From Oidiodendron maius Zn (taxonomy: Eukaryota > Ascomycota > Leotiomycetes > Myxotrichaceae), in assembly GCA_000827325.1 (NCBI GenBank), contig KN832873.1, positions 2,494,245 through 2,558,244 of the forward strand: DNA of 64,000 nt. The letters run 5' to 3'. Under the pieces are notes generated by a model. The model made no database searches and was not told where the DNA came from. It saw only the letters and a list, made by a program, of their open reading frames with translations. Numbering within the stretch: the first letter of the stretch is position 1; each line of letters begins with the position of its first letter. Below, in pieces: positions 12,009 through 24,679 of this stretch. Position numbers and translations under genes: made by a program.

Positions 12009-13285
12009 TTACTGCTTCTCATCCTCGGCTTTGTTAGCTGTCTCTCTGGTTTGATTCTCAACGCCCTCATTAACATGGACTTCGGACCCATTAGATCCCT
12101 CTACTCCTTCAGTTCCAGCGCTTTCCGCGACTGTTTGAATGCTTTTTTGCTGCTCTGCCTGGTGTAGAGTAGTCGCTTTATCTGCCTTCATACCTGTAAT
12201 GCTTAGCGCATCTCCACCTTTCAGATATATCTCACTCTCTCCGTGATTCTTTCCTGCTTTTATCCAGCGCGCTCTAAGTTCTGCGTGTCTTTCCTCGCAC
12301 ATCTTGATAAGTGCCGGCCAGTAAACCTCGTGGTCGTACTCGAAATTGAGATCTCCCTGAAATTCAGTCCACAGTTGCTCAGGGGGTACAAACTGCCGCA
12401 TGTTGTCATTGAACTTTAACTTCTCTCTGGTTAAAGGGTCAATGAAAGGTGTGATTAGCTTGAAGAAGCCCCAGACGATCCACGGAACTGTTAGTTGTCA
12501 GCCGCTTGTAAAGCAAATTGTGAACTGCACTTACCATTGATAATTAACGCTCTACCTAGTCTCTCAGGATAGTGTGTCTGCAGGATATGCAAAACTTCTC
12601 TGCCTTGAGATAGAGGTGGAGAAGTGTTAGAGCGGGTTTTGCTGGACTTGAAGTTGATCAAAAGCGCTAGAGTTTCTTGACCAGGCTTCATTATATCAAT
12701 AACACGCTCTACCATGAAAACCAAGTGTTGGACTTGTTTTGGGCTAGGTTCAGTATTTTGTCTTCCGGGATTGAGATATTGGCATGGCCTGGATGCAGTA
12801 TCGTATCCTAAGATGATTTGCTTGCCCGTCTCGTTTTCTGGCGAAATGTGCTCTGGTGTGAGATCCTCCACACCGTATTCCCTCCTCCAGGTGAGAGTTC
12901 CGAGAATCCTTTTCGCAGCTTCCGCGGTGGACCATTTCGTGGCACGCAAATACCGTAAAAGACATTCTCTTGTCAACCACATAACCTCGTCTTCTGTGAT
13001 TGGGCCACCTTTCCCTTGGGTTGATGGGACTTCTTTCCAAGACTTGACTGTTTGTAGCAATGTCTCATATTTCGATTGTTGGTCGGCCGTAAGGGGAGGA
13101 GCTGAGGCGGGTTTCGCAGACTCGACAGGATCTGCAATCGGGACCTTCAGGGCATCCTCCTTTTTCTCTCTTAAGGACGCCGCCTGAGAAGACTGCGAAG
13201 TACTGGGAGCGTCTTCAACCTTTAATTCAGCGATGCCGGTCTCCAATACAGGACTGGCCATCCTAACTTCCGTTGAGTCGTCCAT
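12009..13285 (-). CDS. Sec14-like phosphatidylinositol transfer protein (Pdr16/Pdr17 type)
   Basis: Exons 13285-12535 and 12487-12009 with a 47-nt intron encode 409 residues. The N-terminal 70 residues are low complexity. A CRAL-TRIO N region follows (ECLLRYLRATKW, about 110-150), then the lipid-binding CRAL-TRIO domain with YPERLGRALIINVPWIVWGF over the splice junction and FIDPLTREKLKFN. The motif EYDHEVYWPALIKMCEER is typical of Pdr16/Pdr17 (Sfh3/Sfh4), which bind PI and sterol or support PE metabolism and azole tolerance in yeast. The last 70 residues are an acidic, Glu/Asn-rich tail not needed for the fold. Exactly which Sfh subfamily cannot be settled by eye. Confidence 0.85.
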
Positions 13286-13769
13286 TGGAGTTCAATCGCC
13301 CAATTCTGAAGACCGAGGAATTTAGCTGTGTATTGACACAAACTGATAAGAGAGGATTTACCTACTTCAATTGGTTTTGGTGCGTGGCTGTGTTAGTAGA
13401 GGGTAGGAGCAGATCAGTACTTTCGCGGGTAGAGAGAAAGAGAGAACGAAGCCAAGTGGGTACAAATGGGAGTGAGTTGTTAAAGATAACTTTAGGAGCT
13501 CTCATTCTTTTTCCTGTCGTACGATTGGTGAGGCGCCTCATCTGCCCTCCAGCCTCGCTTAGTCATAATACGCTCCCCTTTTCTCGAGCATAACAACGAG
13601 ATTTATGCGAATTCTAAGTAGTAGATGGGGTTAAATGAAAGATAACTAAAATTAATATATTCCTTAACACCTCCTATGCTATACTTTATTTGTCGTACAT
13701 AATACAATATGGTGCTTATCTATACAACTTGTGCAGTAAGTCATTAGGTCTATCAGTTGTTGACCTTCA
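13286..13769. other. Intergenic, tandem genes on minus strand
   Basis: 484 bp between MPP alpha (3' end) and the Pdr16-like gene (5' end). It should hold the promoter of the latter. The part at 13630-13720 is AT-rich; nothing else is recognised. Confidence 0.35.
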
Positions 13770-15561
13770 TTACCTTCTACCAAGTCTCCATCGGTCGATG
13801 CGGTCCTGAAATTCAGCCCACGTCGACTGCTTTCTGACGACACCTTCTTCATCGCCTTCCTGCAGCACCACGGTCGGTGCGCCGCTTCCATTTCCTGGAT
13901 TTTCAACTGAGCCACCAACGACCAGTCTTGCAACTCTGCGGAGGTCTTCCACAGTTAGTTCTTCGATCTCCTTGCACATCTCCCTTACTCCAACCTTTCG
14001 CCCATGAACCTGGACTTGTCGGCCCAAGTCTTCCAATTCTACCATCCTGCTTTCGAGATTCATCAACAGGCTAGACCGCAGTTGGTTCTTCGCCCTGTTC
14101 ACTTCAGCCAGCTGCAGGGCAGAGAACCCGGTATCGAGAGTGAGGGCCTGCAGTTCCCGGCAAATGATATCTAACATGTTCATAGTTTTGCCCGGAGAGC
14201 AGCTCGCAGAGATCCCGAACAGTCCCGAGTCCGTGTAAGAGTGGTTGAACGCCACGCAAGATTCAACCCACCCATACTGATTTAGGACATTCGTATAAAG
14301 TCGAGAGTACATGCCTTTTCCGGGACCTCCAGCAGAGAAGGAACCGCCTCCACCAAGAAGTGTCTGAAGTGTTGCCAGAGCATAGATATCTTTCGAAGAT
14401 ATGGGAAGAGCTTCAAAAGCAAGATGGATATGCGAAAGTGGTGGTAGCGAAGGATTAACCGGAGGCGGGAGAGGCGGCAAGGAGAGAAAACCCCCGGTAT
14501 AATGAGAAGGCTGGAGCATATCTAAGGGGGAGGGAGGTAAGTCGCTCAGCGATTGGACTGATGCGGACTTTGATGCTGAAGTGGAGATGTTCTTGATAAA
14601 GGGTACACGGGAGAGTAATTTGGAGGGTCCCTGGAAAGGTGACGGTGGTGCCGACTGTGATGATGCAGTAGAACTATCACTACTCTGGCTGAGGGATGAG
14701 TCTGACGACGTCTCTGACCCTGTTCGAGATAAAGATGGACGTTCGGAATTAGACATGTCTCCAAAGTACTGCTCTGATAGCCTCACGGCCTCCTCATGTG
14801 GAACACCAGCGAAAGCAATGACCATTCGTTCAGGACGATAAAATGCATTCCGGTATGCTTGGACGACATTTCTGTCGATCTCTGCAAGTCTCTCCTTAGG
14901 ACAAAGTAAAGGGTTGCCCAAAGTATTATCTTTGTACGCAGCCATGTGTACCAACTCTGGCAGGATCAGCTCTGGCTTTGACCAGATCTCTCCAATCTCA
15001 TATGCAGCCGTCTCGAGTTGCTGCGAGACTTCTTCATCTGTGATGAGGGGATCTCGAATCGTTTCTGCCAGAAGCGCAACAGTGGTAGGGACGGCAGAGT
15101 TGAAGGTGGCGGACTGATACATGAGCGACTCTCTTGAGGATGCACATTGTATATTTCCTCCTAGGGACTCTAGAGACTCGAGCATTTGATCGCTGGTCCG
15201 TTTGGTCGTGGATTTGAAGGCTAGTCTATCCATGATGTGGCTCACTCCCCTTAGATACCCGTTTTCATATCGTGAGCCCGCATCGATATAGACGCCGATG
15301 CCAGAAAAGTGTCCAGGCAGGGCCTCGGTTGCAATCCGCACGCCATTTGAAAGGGTAGAGATCTGGTCGAGCTGTACGGGGTCCTAGAATGGGTGAGCAC
15401 TCTCGAATGAGGTGTGATAGAAGGGTAGGTAGGCGTACCTTCTGAAGTGGATCAACCACGGTTGCAAGACTCCGCACGCGCGGAGCAGACACGATGCTTG
15501 TCAAGGTCCTTCGCGCCAAAGCCGCTCGTGAGAAGGCCCTTGAAGAAGAGCATTTTAACAT
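13770..15561 (-). CDS. mas2: Mitochondrial processing peptidase alpha subunit
   Basis: Exons 15561-15439 and 15383-13770 (intron 54 nt) encode 578 residues. The first about 35 residues are rich in Arg, Ser and Ala, a clear mitochondrial presequence. The M16 fold starts at ISTLSNGVRIATE. The region equivalent to the zinc motif HxxEH reads GVSHIMDRLAF (about 87-97), so the subunit is catalytically inactive, as known for MPP alpha. The substrate-guiding glycine-rich loop is present as GGGGSFSAGGPGKGMYSRL. Between the two halves is a Ser-rich insert of about 70 residues, usual in filamentous fungi. MPP alpha pairs with MPP beta in the matrix to remove presequences of imported proteins. ATG 15561 is chosen because the nearby ATG at 15553 is in another frame without the presequence. 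Confidence 0.95.
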
Positions 15562-16280
15562 GGTGGATAGGAGGGGACCAAGGTGGCGGGCAGGGAGGAG
15601 AGAAGAGGACGCGATGCCATTGCATTTTTTCCGTTATCTAAAATATCGGCACGTGACGTTTCTAACACCTTAGTCGGGTACAGTCAAGGTACAGTCAGGG
15701 CTCGTAAGATCCAGGGAGTGCCAGCTAGGTAATGTGCTGCGGGCCACTGTAGGGGCAATGTAATAGTACATATCAGAAGAGAGGATCTGCGTGGATTGAC
15801 ATGTCTCCCTTCGCCTTGCGTATCATAAATTACAGTAGACTTGTCGGAAGACGACTTGATGGCTTTGTTTCGCAGCCAGGGACTCTGGGCCGAGGGGATG
15901 GAGACCGATCCACTTCGGTTCCCGATGCCAGACCCTGAATGCCTCTCTGCCGTCTGGAGTCGACCTTGGGACGAGGACTTGACAAATGCAAGGAGAGTCC
16001 AGAGGCGATCTCAGCACATTCCTCTACTTTATTAGGGTGCATCACGCCCTGCCACACAGTACTCGGGCCTGTCCTACTTACTGGGTGAGGGATTTGGAGC
16101 TTTCTCTGTCGACCTACTGCTCAGTTGTACCAAGACATGCAATGCACCAGGAGCCACCTAAAAACAACCCCCTCCAAAGGCTTTGCTATTTTCCCTCTTC
16201 CTCTTCCTCTTTCCTCTCCTCCTCCCATCCAGATCATCTCCGCTCGAGCAGAACCAGTGTCCTGAGCCTGCCGCCGTTCA
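15562..16280. promoter_or_regulatory. mas2/dma1 shared promoter, with GGTACAGTCA direct repeat
   Basis: 719 bp between divergent starts. It contains the decamer GGTACAGTCA twice (15677-15686 and 15688-15697). A pyrimidine tract of CTCTTC units at about 16191-16228 ends 52 nt before the dma1 start, typical of the CT-rich element near fungal transcription starts. Confidence 0.45.
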
Positions 16281-18372
16281 ATGTTCACGTCCATGCCGAG
16301 TGCGGCCTGGAGCCCCGGTCTACCTCCAGACAGAGCCGAATCGAGTTCTCCACCTCACGTTTCCACGGCCGCAACTACACGACGACGCCGGGGCCTGAGT
16401 TATTTGCGAAGTTATACCCACAACCACATCCTATCTCGAGACAGGGACAACGGCTCGAGTAGGACGTCTCCTACAACAGCAGCTACCTCTTCGTCGCCAG
16501 TTGCAGCGGCCTCGACCTCAACCCCTGCCTCTCCCACCTCTCCCACCTCTGCCGTTCCACCACCTGCTACCCCCACCGGTCCTCCTCGGCCAACATCTCC
16601 AGTTGTGCAGCGACAAGCTACTCATCCGACTTCCACGGTCCCCAGCCAAGCCGCCGAGTCGAGTCCTTCAGCCGCCTTGCTCCCTGCGGTGCGTGAGCTG
16701 TGCGGCGTCCCTGCCGACACAGAAGAAACTCCATCCACCGCTCGAGCCCCATCTTCCTCTATTGCATCGACAAGCCCGCAGCCGGCATCAGATTCTGGCC
16801 TTCCGGCCTCTATGGGCAGGGCAAGGCCTGTCACAACCAGCAGTATCTCAGATATGCCACAACCCGACGGCGGAGCTACTTCGAGGGCCCGGAACGACGC
16901 CCCTGAAACTGCCAATGGGCAGGAGGGGTCGCAAGGAATGCCCCATCAGCTGCCCTCGATTCGGTTCACTGCACATCAGGATCCTAGAGCACAGCGGCCC
17001 TCGCTGGTATTTAGCCCGCAGGCGCGGATATTGCCTAGTGGAAAGGAGATCATAAAGGTCGGTCGATGGTCTGAAAGGGACAACCGGCCACCACCAGCTG
17101 CGAATGTCCCGTCTGCGGCACCAGTAGGCTTCAAATCTAAGGTTGTCAGCAGGCGTCATTGCGAGTTCTGGTGCTCCGCAGGTCGCTGGTTTATTAAAGA
17201 TGTTAAGAGTTCATCGGGCACGTTTCTTAATCACATACGACTTAGTTCTCCTGGTACTGAATCGAAACCATTCCCCGTCAATGATGGCGACATTGTGCAG
17301 CTAGGCATCGATTTCAAAGGTGGAGAAGAGATGATATTTAGGTGTGTTAAGATCAGGATTGAGCTTAATAAAGGCTGGCAGATTACTCCTAGCAGCTTTA
17401 AGTATGTATCGGAATATACAGCCTACTCTGAGTCTGGATTAACTAGCTACAGCGTCCAATCCCACAAGCGTCTCCAAGAGTTAAATAACCATGGGAAACC
17501 CGCGACAGGCAGTTCGTCTCAAGACTGCTCCATCTGCCTCGGACCCATTGCGGTAGGTGCTTACTATTCATCTTTGAGCAACCACAAGTCTAATCCTTCC
17601 TTATATATAGCCCTGTCAATCGCTCTTTGTAGCACCATGCTCCCATACTTGGCACTACAAGTGCATTCGAGTAATCATAAACGGTCCTCACTGGCCTCAC
17701 TTTATTTGCCCTAATTGTCGTACGGTTGCCGACCTTGAAGCTGAACTTGACGATCCAACTGCGGATGGGGAGTGGGAACAAATTGAAGCTGCAGATGCCA
17801 ATGTCACTATACGCCCTTCTGACCCTGCAAACAATGAAAATTCCACACGTCAGACACGGCAGGTCACCAGCAGTGAGGATACTAATGTTGCGCCTCTAGC
17901 ACCAGAGGTGGTCGGTCAAGACCAGCCCAGCAATAGTGATGGTGAAGTAGTAGATTCGGGTGAAGACTCGGACCTTAGCCCTGGTATCCAGCATTCAATA
18001 GAGGGCATGAGCTACCTAAACATTGACGATTCACCAACCCAAGCCACTCATCCCAGCTCATCGAGCTCCCCACTCCAAGAAATGTCAAATTCAACTGTTG
18101 CCCCAGTCGATATAGCAGCAAGAAAGGGTAACCCCAGCGTGGCTCTGGGCAGCTCTTCTCGTCTCGAAAGCCCAGACGCCCGCGCCAGACGAGGCACAGT
18201 CCGAACCCCGAGTCCCAATGGTCTATCACCTTCTAGGGCGGATGGTGTTCCCGGAGCTGAAGGACCGATGACGCCTAGGAATGATGCTGGGCCTTTTATA
18301 TTTGACGGCAGCGCAGGTAGATTGGCAGATATAACTCCAACGCAGCAGCCTGAGCGACATCCCGCCTTATAA
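16281..18372 (+). CDS. dma1: FHA-RING E3 ubiquitin ligase (Dma1/Dma2-like)
   Basis: Exons 16281-17552 and 17611-18372 (intron 58 nt) encode 677 residues. Order: a Pro/Ser/Thr-rich N-terminus (1-240); an FHA domain at about 255-360 with IKVGRWSERDN, KSKVVSRRHCEFW and KDVKSSSGTFLNHIRLS; then a RING at about 414-470 with CSICL, CSHTWHYKC and CPNC. This order is that of yeast Dma1/Dma2 and fission yeast Dma1, which hold back septation and mitotic exit by ubiquitylating phospho-bound targets. The long acidic and Ser-rich C-terminal tail (about 200 residues) is an extension seen in filamentous fungi. The intron falls inside the RING, and splicing is needed to complete it. A CT-rich tract lies just upstream of the start. 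Confidence 0.9.
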
Positions 18373-18843
18373 CTAATCTAGTTTATGTTCCAGATCGTGC
18401 ATTTCAGCGACGCATGGCACTATCAGGCGCAGATAATTTGGCTCTTTTTGAAAGCGCTTGTAACTATACCATATTATGTCCCCTGGTGATATGAAAAATC
18501 CTACACTCAAACCATCAAAGCCCTTATTATGAGAGATGAAATGTCTTTAGCGGCGCTGTGCGTTTTGTGGCATGAGTGGAATGGAGTTGGCGGGAGGGAG
18601 GAAACGATTCTTCGCTGGCTAATTTGAGCTTAAAGACTGGAGGTTATATTTCGCATTTAATGCCGGTGTGGTATTTTCGCTTGTATGAAATACAGATAAC
18701 TGTCAGAAGACCATATACTATCACTCCGCAGGTGTAGTCCTCTCTTTGTAGAATTTTTAGGGGCCAATCCCCGTTCCCAAAGTCCCGCTGTCACAAGTTT
18801 ACATTCGTTTCATTATCAGTCATTAATATTTATACAGGTAAGT
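18373..18843. other. Intergenic between convergent genes
   Basis: 471 bp between dma1 and the ChlI-like gene, both ending here. No gene seen. Confidence 0.35.
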
Positions 18844-20073
18844 CTATAACAGGGCCTCCAGCCCTGATTTATTTATGACATCTTCAATAATGTCATCAGG
18901 CTCAATACCCTGCAGCACCGCTTCCACGGCCCTGATATCACTTCCCCATTGCATACTGCGTTCATTCTCTGGCGTCACAACATTAATGCGGTGGCGATAG
19001 ATTCTCCTAGCAGCTAGAGCGATGAGTGAAGGTGTTGTGTAACTAAGGCCATGAAGTGGTGCGAGGCATCTAGAATCAGTTAGGTGTGATTGTTCGAGGA
19101 TGTTTGATTTAATGGTGACGAACTTTGCAAGTGTATCGAAGTGCTTTGTTGCGGCTGCGGTGATGCCACTAGCCACTGCACGGTGGAGACGGAGGAAGCA
19201 TATCATATTCAGCTGATACTGCTTGACCTCAACAGCAAATGTGGCGTGTTCACTTAACTTGGACAAAGTGTCGATATCCTAGGGAAAAGATTTAGTAGAT
19301 TTCCAGGAAACAACAGTACAGAAGTACACACAGCAGCAGATATCCTTGGCGGTGCATTAGGATGAGCTGTTAGGCTCTTCTTGACCACAGAAGAAATGGA
19401 ATTCCGGTCATCATACAAATCTTCCAAATTCGGAAATCCGTCCTCAGGGTTGTGAAAGTGCGAGATGAACATATAATCATTTAGATGTTTCGCTAATCTA
19501 GGGCCATTAGCATCTGCTAGCACGGCTATGAATAGAAATTGTTTCGGGGCACTGTGCATCGATGTCCTTGTGTATATTCGTTTTATTCGCATTAGTTCCA
19601 GTGCTTGGATCTGAATTTGTTTCGAGGCTTGGTCCAGGTTCTTAGCCAGAATTATGCTGGGTATCGCATGGCTGTCGCTGAAGCTCGCCGAGAGGGGTGA
19701 GCGTGAGGTAGGTTGAAAGGGAGGAGTATAGAGAAGCGAGTCTTGCCGAGCCCTAGCTGGTGAGTTTGACCTCGTGGGCTTGTCCTCTATTGAGAGAATA
19801 GCTTGCGCGAAATCGTCAAGAGAGGTCTGTTCAGAGAGGTCGACAGTCGCATGAGAGAGGCCGAAGGCATTTCCTGCAATCTAGAGTTCATTAGCAAGTA
19901 ATATAGTGCAGGCTATAGAGGAACAATACCAACTCAAGCTCCTGTATCAACTCATCTATAGAGTCCTGGTCGGTATCGATAATGCAGTGTTCTTGAGCGA
20001 CAAGGCATATTAAGATAGCAAGTTCCAGGTCGCTCAGATCATGGACTTTGTCGAGAAGATTTTGGTCTGCCAT
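18844..20073 (-). CDS. Fungal ChlI (magnesium chelatase-like) protein
   Basis: Exons 20073-19930, 19880-19332, 19278-19124 and 19069-18844 give 357 residues. The protein resembles the euascomycete family usually annotated as a magnesium chelatase subunit I-like protein. Matching parts are an N-terminus DLSDLELAILICLVAQEHC, a middle part IQIQALELMRIKRIYTRTS with PKQFLFIAVLA, and a C-terminal helical region RAVASGITAAATKHFDTLAK, CLAPLHGL and ERSMQWGSDIRAVE. I see no Walker A motif, so ATPase activity is doubtful and the name comes from distant fold similarity. The third intron (19070-19123, 54 nt, GTTCGT donor, CTAACTGATTCTAG acceptor) has no in-frame stop and would add 18 residues if retained. 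ATG 20073 is chosen; it is 305 bp from the divergent vps16 start. Confidence 0.72.
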
Positions 20074-20378
20074 GGGCAATTCACCACGACAGAAGGACCG
20101 TCAATCACCCATATCCGTAGACAAATAAGAGGCTAATTAAATAGGCAACTTGTCTACAGTTCAGAATCATTCCGACATCTCGAAATGACGATTATGACTA
20201 AGCGCAACTTGACGCTATGGCCCCACCTTATTTAGATCATCCGAAGTCGACTTACCTGATGCCTACTGTCTCTTCTGCCCTTGTGGATGCGTGAGGGAAA
20301 CCCAATTCCAAGATCCAATCTATTCGCTGGCAAAATATGAGATGATGTTTATGTTTAGTTGACTATTCTTGAGCGAGA
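20074..20378. promoter_or_regulatory. ChlI-like / vps16 shared promoter interval
   Basis: 305 bp between divergent start codons; too short for two separate promoters of usual size, so some elements are probably shared. Confidence 0.35.
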
Positions 20379-23114
20379 ATGACGATCCCTACAGCGGATT
20401 GGGAGAAGGTCGGCGACAAGTTCTATCGCAAGACCCAGCTTTATACGGCCCTATTTGACCAGGACCTGGAGCTGGAGAACTATATTGTCGCGGGCTGTTC
20501 ATACGCGGGTGCAATTGCACTGTACCGTGATGAGAACAAACTCTACTCCTTTCGGGGATCACAGGCAGCTAAGTCAAGCATTGACTTGTACAGTAGCGCT
20601 GGCAAGTTAATACGGCGCATAAACTGGGACAAAGGCTCTATCAAAGGGCTTGGATGGTCAGAGGACGAGAATCTCATTGTAGTTACCGCTGATGGCACTG
20701 TCCGCTGCTATTATGATCTGCAAGGGGACTTCACGCAATTCTCTCTTGGAAATGGTGCCGAAGAATATGGTGTCGAGGCTTGCAGGTTTGAATCCCGACT
20801 GCTTTGCTTTGAAGACAATAAGCTCATTGCTTTTCAGGTTCTACGGCACTGGCTTTGTGGCTTTGTTGTCAAACAACCACCTGATATCTGTTTCTCGCTA
20901 TGAAGAGCCACGCCCAAAGCTGCTTGCTGTCCCACCGGAAGGTGATGTTCATTCGTGGACGCTGATTCCGCCATCTTATACGCTCTCTCGATCGGTTGAA
21001 GTTTTACTAAGCATTGCCAATACGGTACACGTTGTAGATGCTGCGGAATCCGACGATCGTCTATTAGACATTGGGCCTTTTACCCATATCAGTGTATCGC
21101 CAAATGGCAGATTCGTAGCGTTGTATACCGAGACTGGCAAGGCATACGTTATTACTAGCGACTTCCAGAGCCGACTCAGTGAACATGACTCGAAATCGAA
21201 AACACCTCCAAAGGACGTCCAGTGGTGTGGAAACGACGCAGTAGTCATCGCTTGGGAAGATGAGGTCCATGTCATCGGGCCCAATAATGCGGCAGCAAAA
21301 TACTTCTATGATGGCAGAGTTCATCTCATTGCGGGTAGGTTGTAATCAAATGAGAATCGATTTAAGTCTACTTTGGCTAAGACTTTACAGACTATGATGG
21401 AGTACGATTAATTACCAACGACGTTTGCGACTTCCTGCACAAGGTGCCTGAAGTGACCGATCGAGTTTTTCGATTTGGCACAGAGTCACCTGCATCGATA
21501 CTGCTGGATGCTGTTGAGCAACTGGAGAACGAGTCACCCAAGTCTGATGATAGTATTCAGCTAATTCGGCCGAATTTGGTTGAAGCAGTTGATACTTGTG
21601 TATGTACATTTGGATTCTATTTGCTGAACAAAGTCTGATAGCTCTCTAGGTCAAAGCGGCTGGACAGGAATTCAGCATCCACTGGCAAAAACAGCTCCTT
21701 AAAGCGGCATCCTTTGGCAAATCAGTCCTGGACATTTACAACAGCGATGACTTTGTCGATATGTGTCAGACACTCCGAGTACTGAATGCAGTCAGATTCT
21801 ATGAGATTGGGCTTCCTCTGTCATATGAGCAATATCTCCGTCTCACTCCAGAGAAACTAATTCGACGACTAGTTAATCGCCAGGAGTATATGCTGGCCCT
21901 TCGGATCGCAACCTATCTTCTCCTTCCTACTGACCACATCTATGTGCACTGGGCATCGCAAAAGGTCCGATTAGGTTCCGAGGATGAAGAAACAATCTGC
22001 CGGCTTATTGTTGAAAAACTGGCAGGGAAGAGAGGTGTCTCATTTGAGGAAATTGCACGAGCTGCTCACGATGAAGGTCGCAGTCGACTCGCCACTGAGC
22101 TGCTCAATCATGAATTACGAGCTGGAAAGCAGGTCCCTCTTCTCCTTAATATGGAAGAGGATGAGATTGCTCTTGATAAAGCTATTGAGAGCGGTGACTC
22201 TGATCTCATATACTATGTCCTTCTGCATCTCAAAAAGAAGCTTCCTTTGGCATCTTTTTTCCGCGTCATAAGCAGTCGGCCGGTCGCTACAGCGCTTATT
22301 GAGTCATCAGCCCAATCCGATGATGTGGAACTCCTGAAAGATTTATACTATCAAGATGACAGACGAATCGATGGAGCAGGGGTCTTCGTGCAAGAAGCCC
22401 TGAAGCAACTAGACTTGAAGACAACCTGCGACAAGCTGGCATTGGCTTCAAATTTATTATCTGATTCAAAAGATACAGCTTTTGAGCTAAAAGCCCTTCA
22501 AGAGGCTAACCAATTACTGCGCATCCAGGAGGCATTTAACCGAGACCTGGCAGACAACTTCACAGGACTGAGCGTCAATGAGACCATTTTCAAGTTGATT
22601 AAGCTCGGATATATGGATCGGGCTACAAGGATGCAGAACCAATTCAAAGTACCGGAGAAGACGGGTTGGTGGATCAAGTAGGTGACTCCTTGCTCTCTGT
22701 TAGACCGAATTTAATTTGATAACTAGGCTGCGAGCTCTGGTATCAAAAAGAGACTGGGCTGCACTCGAAGAATGGTCTAAAACCCGAAAGTCCCCTATTG
22801 GGTGGGAGGTCTGTTATTCTATCTGTATCACCTACTTCTTTTCAGGCTAATAAGCGCTGTAGCCATTTTTCGCTCTCATTCTCTCGGCTGGCAATCCCAA
22901 GTTGGCTAGTGTGTTCATCCCCAAAGCTGCGCCTTCTATGCAACCTGGCGATACCGTAGGCATGTACGAGAAATGCGGCATGCGTGTCAAGGCAGCGGAA
23001 GAAGCAGTCAAAATCCGTGACTTGGAGTCCCTGGAGAGATTGAGGAATGCAGCAGGCGTAGGTACTGTGGAGGAAAGAGAGATACAGAAATTGGCTCAGG
23101 ATATGAAAAAGTAA
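20379..23114 (+). CDS. vps16: Vps16, core subunit of HOPS/CORVET tethers
   Basis: Six exons (20379-20785, 20838-21334, 21391-21599, 21650-22677, 22727-22808, 22863-23114), introns 49-56 nt, 824 residues. Vps16 holds the class C core of the CORVET and HOPS complexes together at endosomes and vacuole. The N-terminal beta-propeller (about 1-420) begins DWEKVGDKFYRK and contains repeated WD-like blades. The C-terminal alpha-solenoid (about 510-820) includes VRFYEIGLPLSYEQYLRLTP, LLNMEEDEIALDKAIESGD and MYEKCGMRVKAAEEAVK. Each junction restores conserved sequence, for example EACRFYGTGFVALL and SPIGWEPFF. The fifth intron uses a GTCTGT donor. Length is that of the family. Confidence 0.94.
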
Positions 23115-24679
23115 CTATACCAATGATAAGACTATTAATTTTTAGACCCCACAGTTGTAATTAGATAGTAATCTTACAAGCCAGGCTTGGAGTGAGATGG
23201 ATAAGCTAAGTGCTGGAGATGCTTTGTGGATAACCCGCTTACATGTATACCTAGTAATCAATAAATGTATACTTTGTAGTCTGCATACTACCCTTTGTAG
23301 TGCTTGAGAGCGTCCCACTTCATTTAAAGAGCCTGCAAATCGCAAAAAAGATTCTCGACGCTCGGCAGACTAAGCGTTCTATACCACGATGAGCAGCCTC
23401 GGCTCTTGCATCTACTTCACTTTTCTGCGAGACGGGGCATTCATATCATTTATCTCGCCTCTCCGCACATATGTACCTCATATAAAATATGCAAAACTGC
23501 CTTGTAGGATTTCGTTGCTGGATTAAGTAACATCTGGTTTTCGTGGAAGGAGAAAGAAATCTCAGGTATGGTCCGATGGCACGGCAAGATTTCTCCGCAC
23601 CACCCAGCAACCCCAAGTCGCTCACTCTCAGCAAGTACTCATCGCCGTTCGATTCCACAGTGGAATACCCAAAACAGTCACAAATTCTGCAACTCGTCCA
23701 GGCTTGCGAATAGAGGAGAGAGTATCGACATCAGCTATACCCGCCACCCCAAAACTCTCACAAAGCCCAGAATTCTAAAGCGGATAAATCCCCCACCATT
23801 CGAATAGTGAATATCTATAGGGGGAAAGCCCATAATGTTTCCATGAAATCATGCCGAGATATCCGCTGCCTTCCCACCCAGGAATTGCCTCCGCATCGAA
23901 AGGAGGGGATACGTACCACACAACGTCTTATATACAAGCACTTACCCCGCGTCGCTGACCCAAAAGCATGTGAACCGCAAGATTGTGGGGATTCGGTGGG
24001 AAGTCGGCCGTCTCGGATTTCGAGGGAGGGTGAGGAAGAAAGTCGCGTGGATGCGAAGTCGCTGAGGGGGATGTGCACAGCGCAGATCCGTGGAGGCGGG
24101 GCTATCTGTAAGCGCTGCTCAGCTTTTCTGATCTGGTAATATTTTGCTGGGGGGGAGAGGGGGGGTCGTTTTTACAGACTATGTGCTCAGACGCGCAATT
24201 CTACTTTTGGCAAAGGCATCCAGCATTCGCAGTGTGGTTTATGTACCGCGGGTCTTTACAAGAGATCATGGACCCTATGCCCATGCAGCCCATCAGCCCA
24301 GGATCCATCATCCCTGTTCTTGAGTATGGTCCACCATCATATCATTCCCACAAGAGTATATTCCCCAAACTGGGGGGAGTGGTTGCGTACGACCCCTCAC
24401 TGCTCTGTGCAATGAGTTCAAAGTGTCACCATCCATAACCAAACACCCCCTTCCAATCCCCCTGATATTCCACCACCCCGTTCACGCATAAGCGAGCCGC
24501 CACCCCCCCGCAGTCAACCTTATCCGGACCCGCCCCAAAAATCTAATCCCAGAAAAGCCTAAAACGCCAAAACTCCAAGCTCCAACGCTCCGAACTCTCA
24601 GCTCAGCCGCATCCCGACGACACGCCATCGTCGCACCCCCCCACCCCCATTCAAGCCAGCAATTGCACGCCGGCGCAGG
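23115..24679. other. 1.56 kb gene-free interval with G-rich tract
   Basis: No frame here has family resemblance. It contains two 7-base G runs separated by AGA (24149-24165), which could form a G-quadruplex half. C-rich DNA precedes las1. The interval should hold the las1 promoter. Confidence 0.4.

Noticed and set aside
20786-20837. tRNA T-arm-like GTTTGAATCCC
   Set aside because: It is inside a vps16 intron, the flanking bases do not pair, and no other tRNA arms are present.
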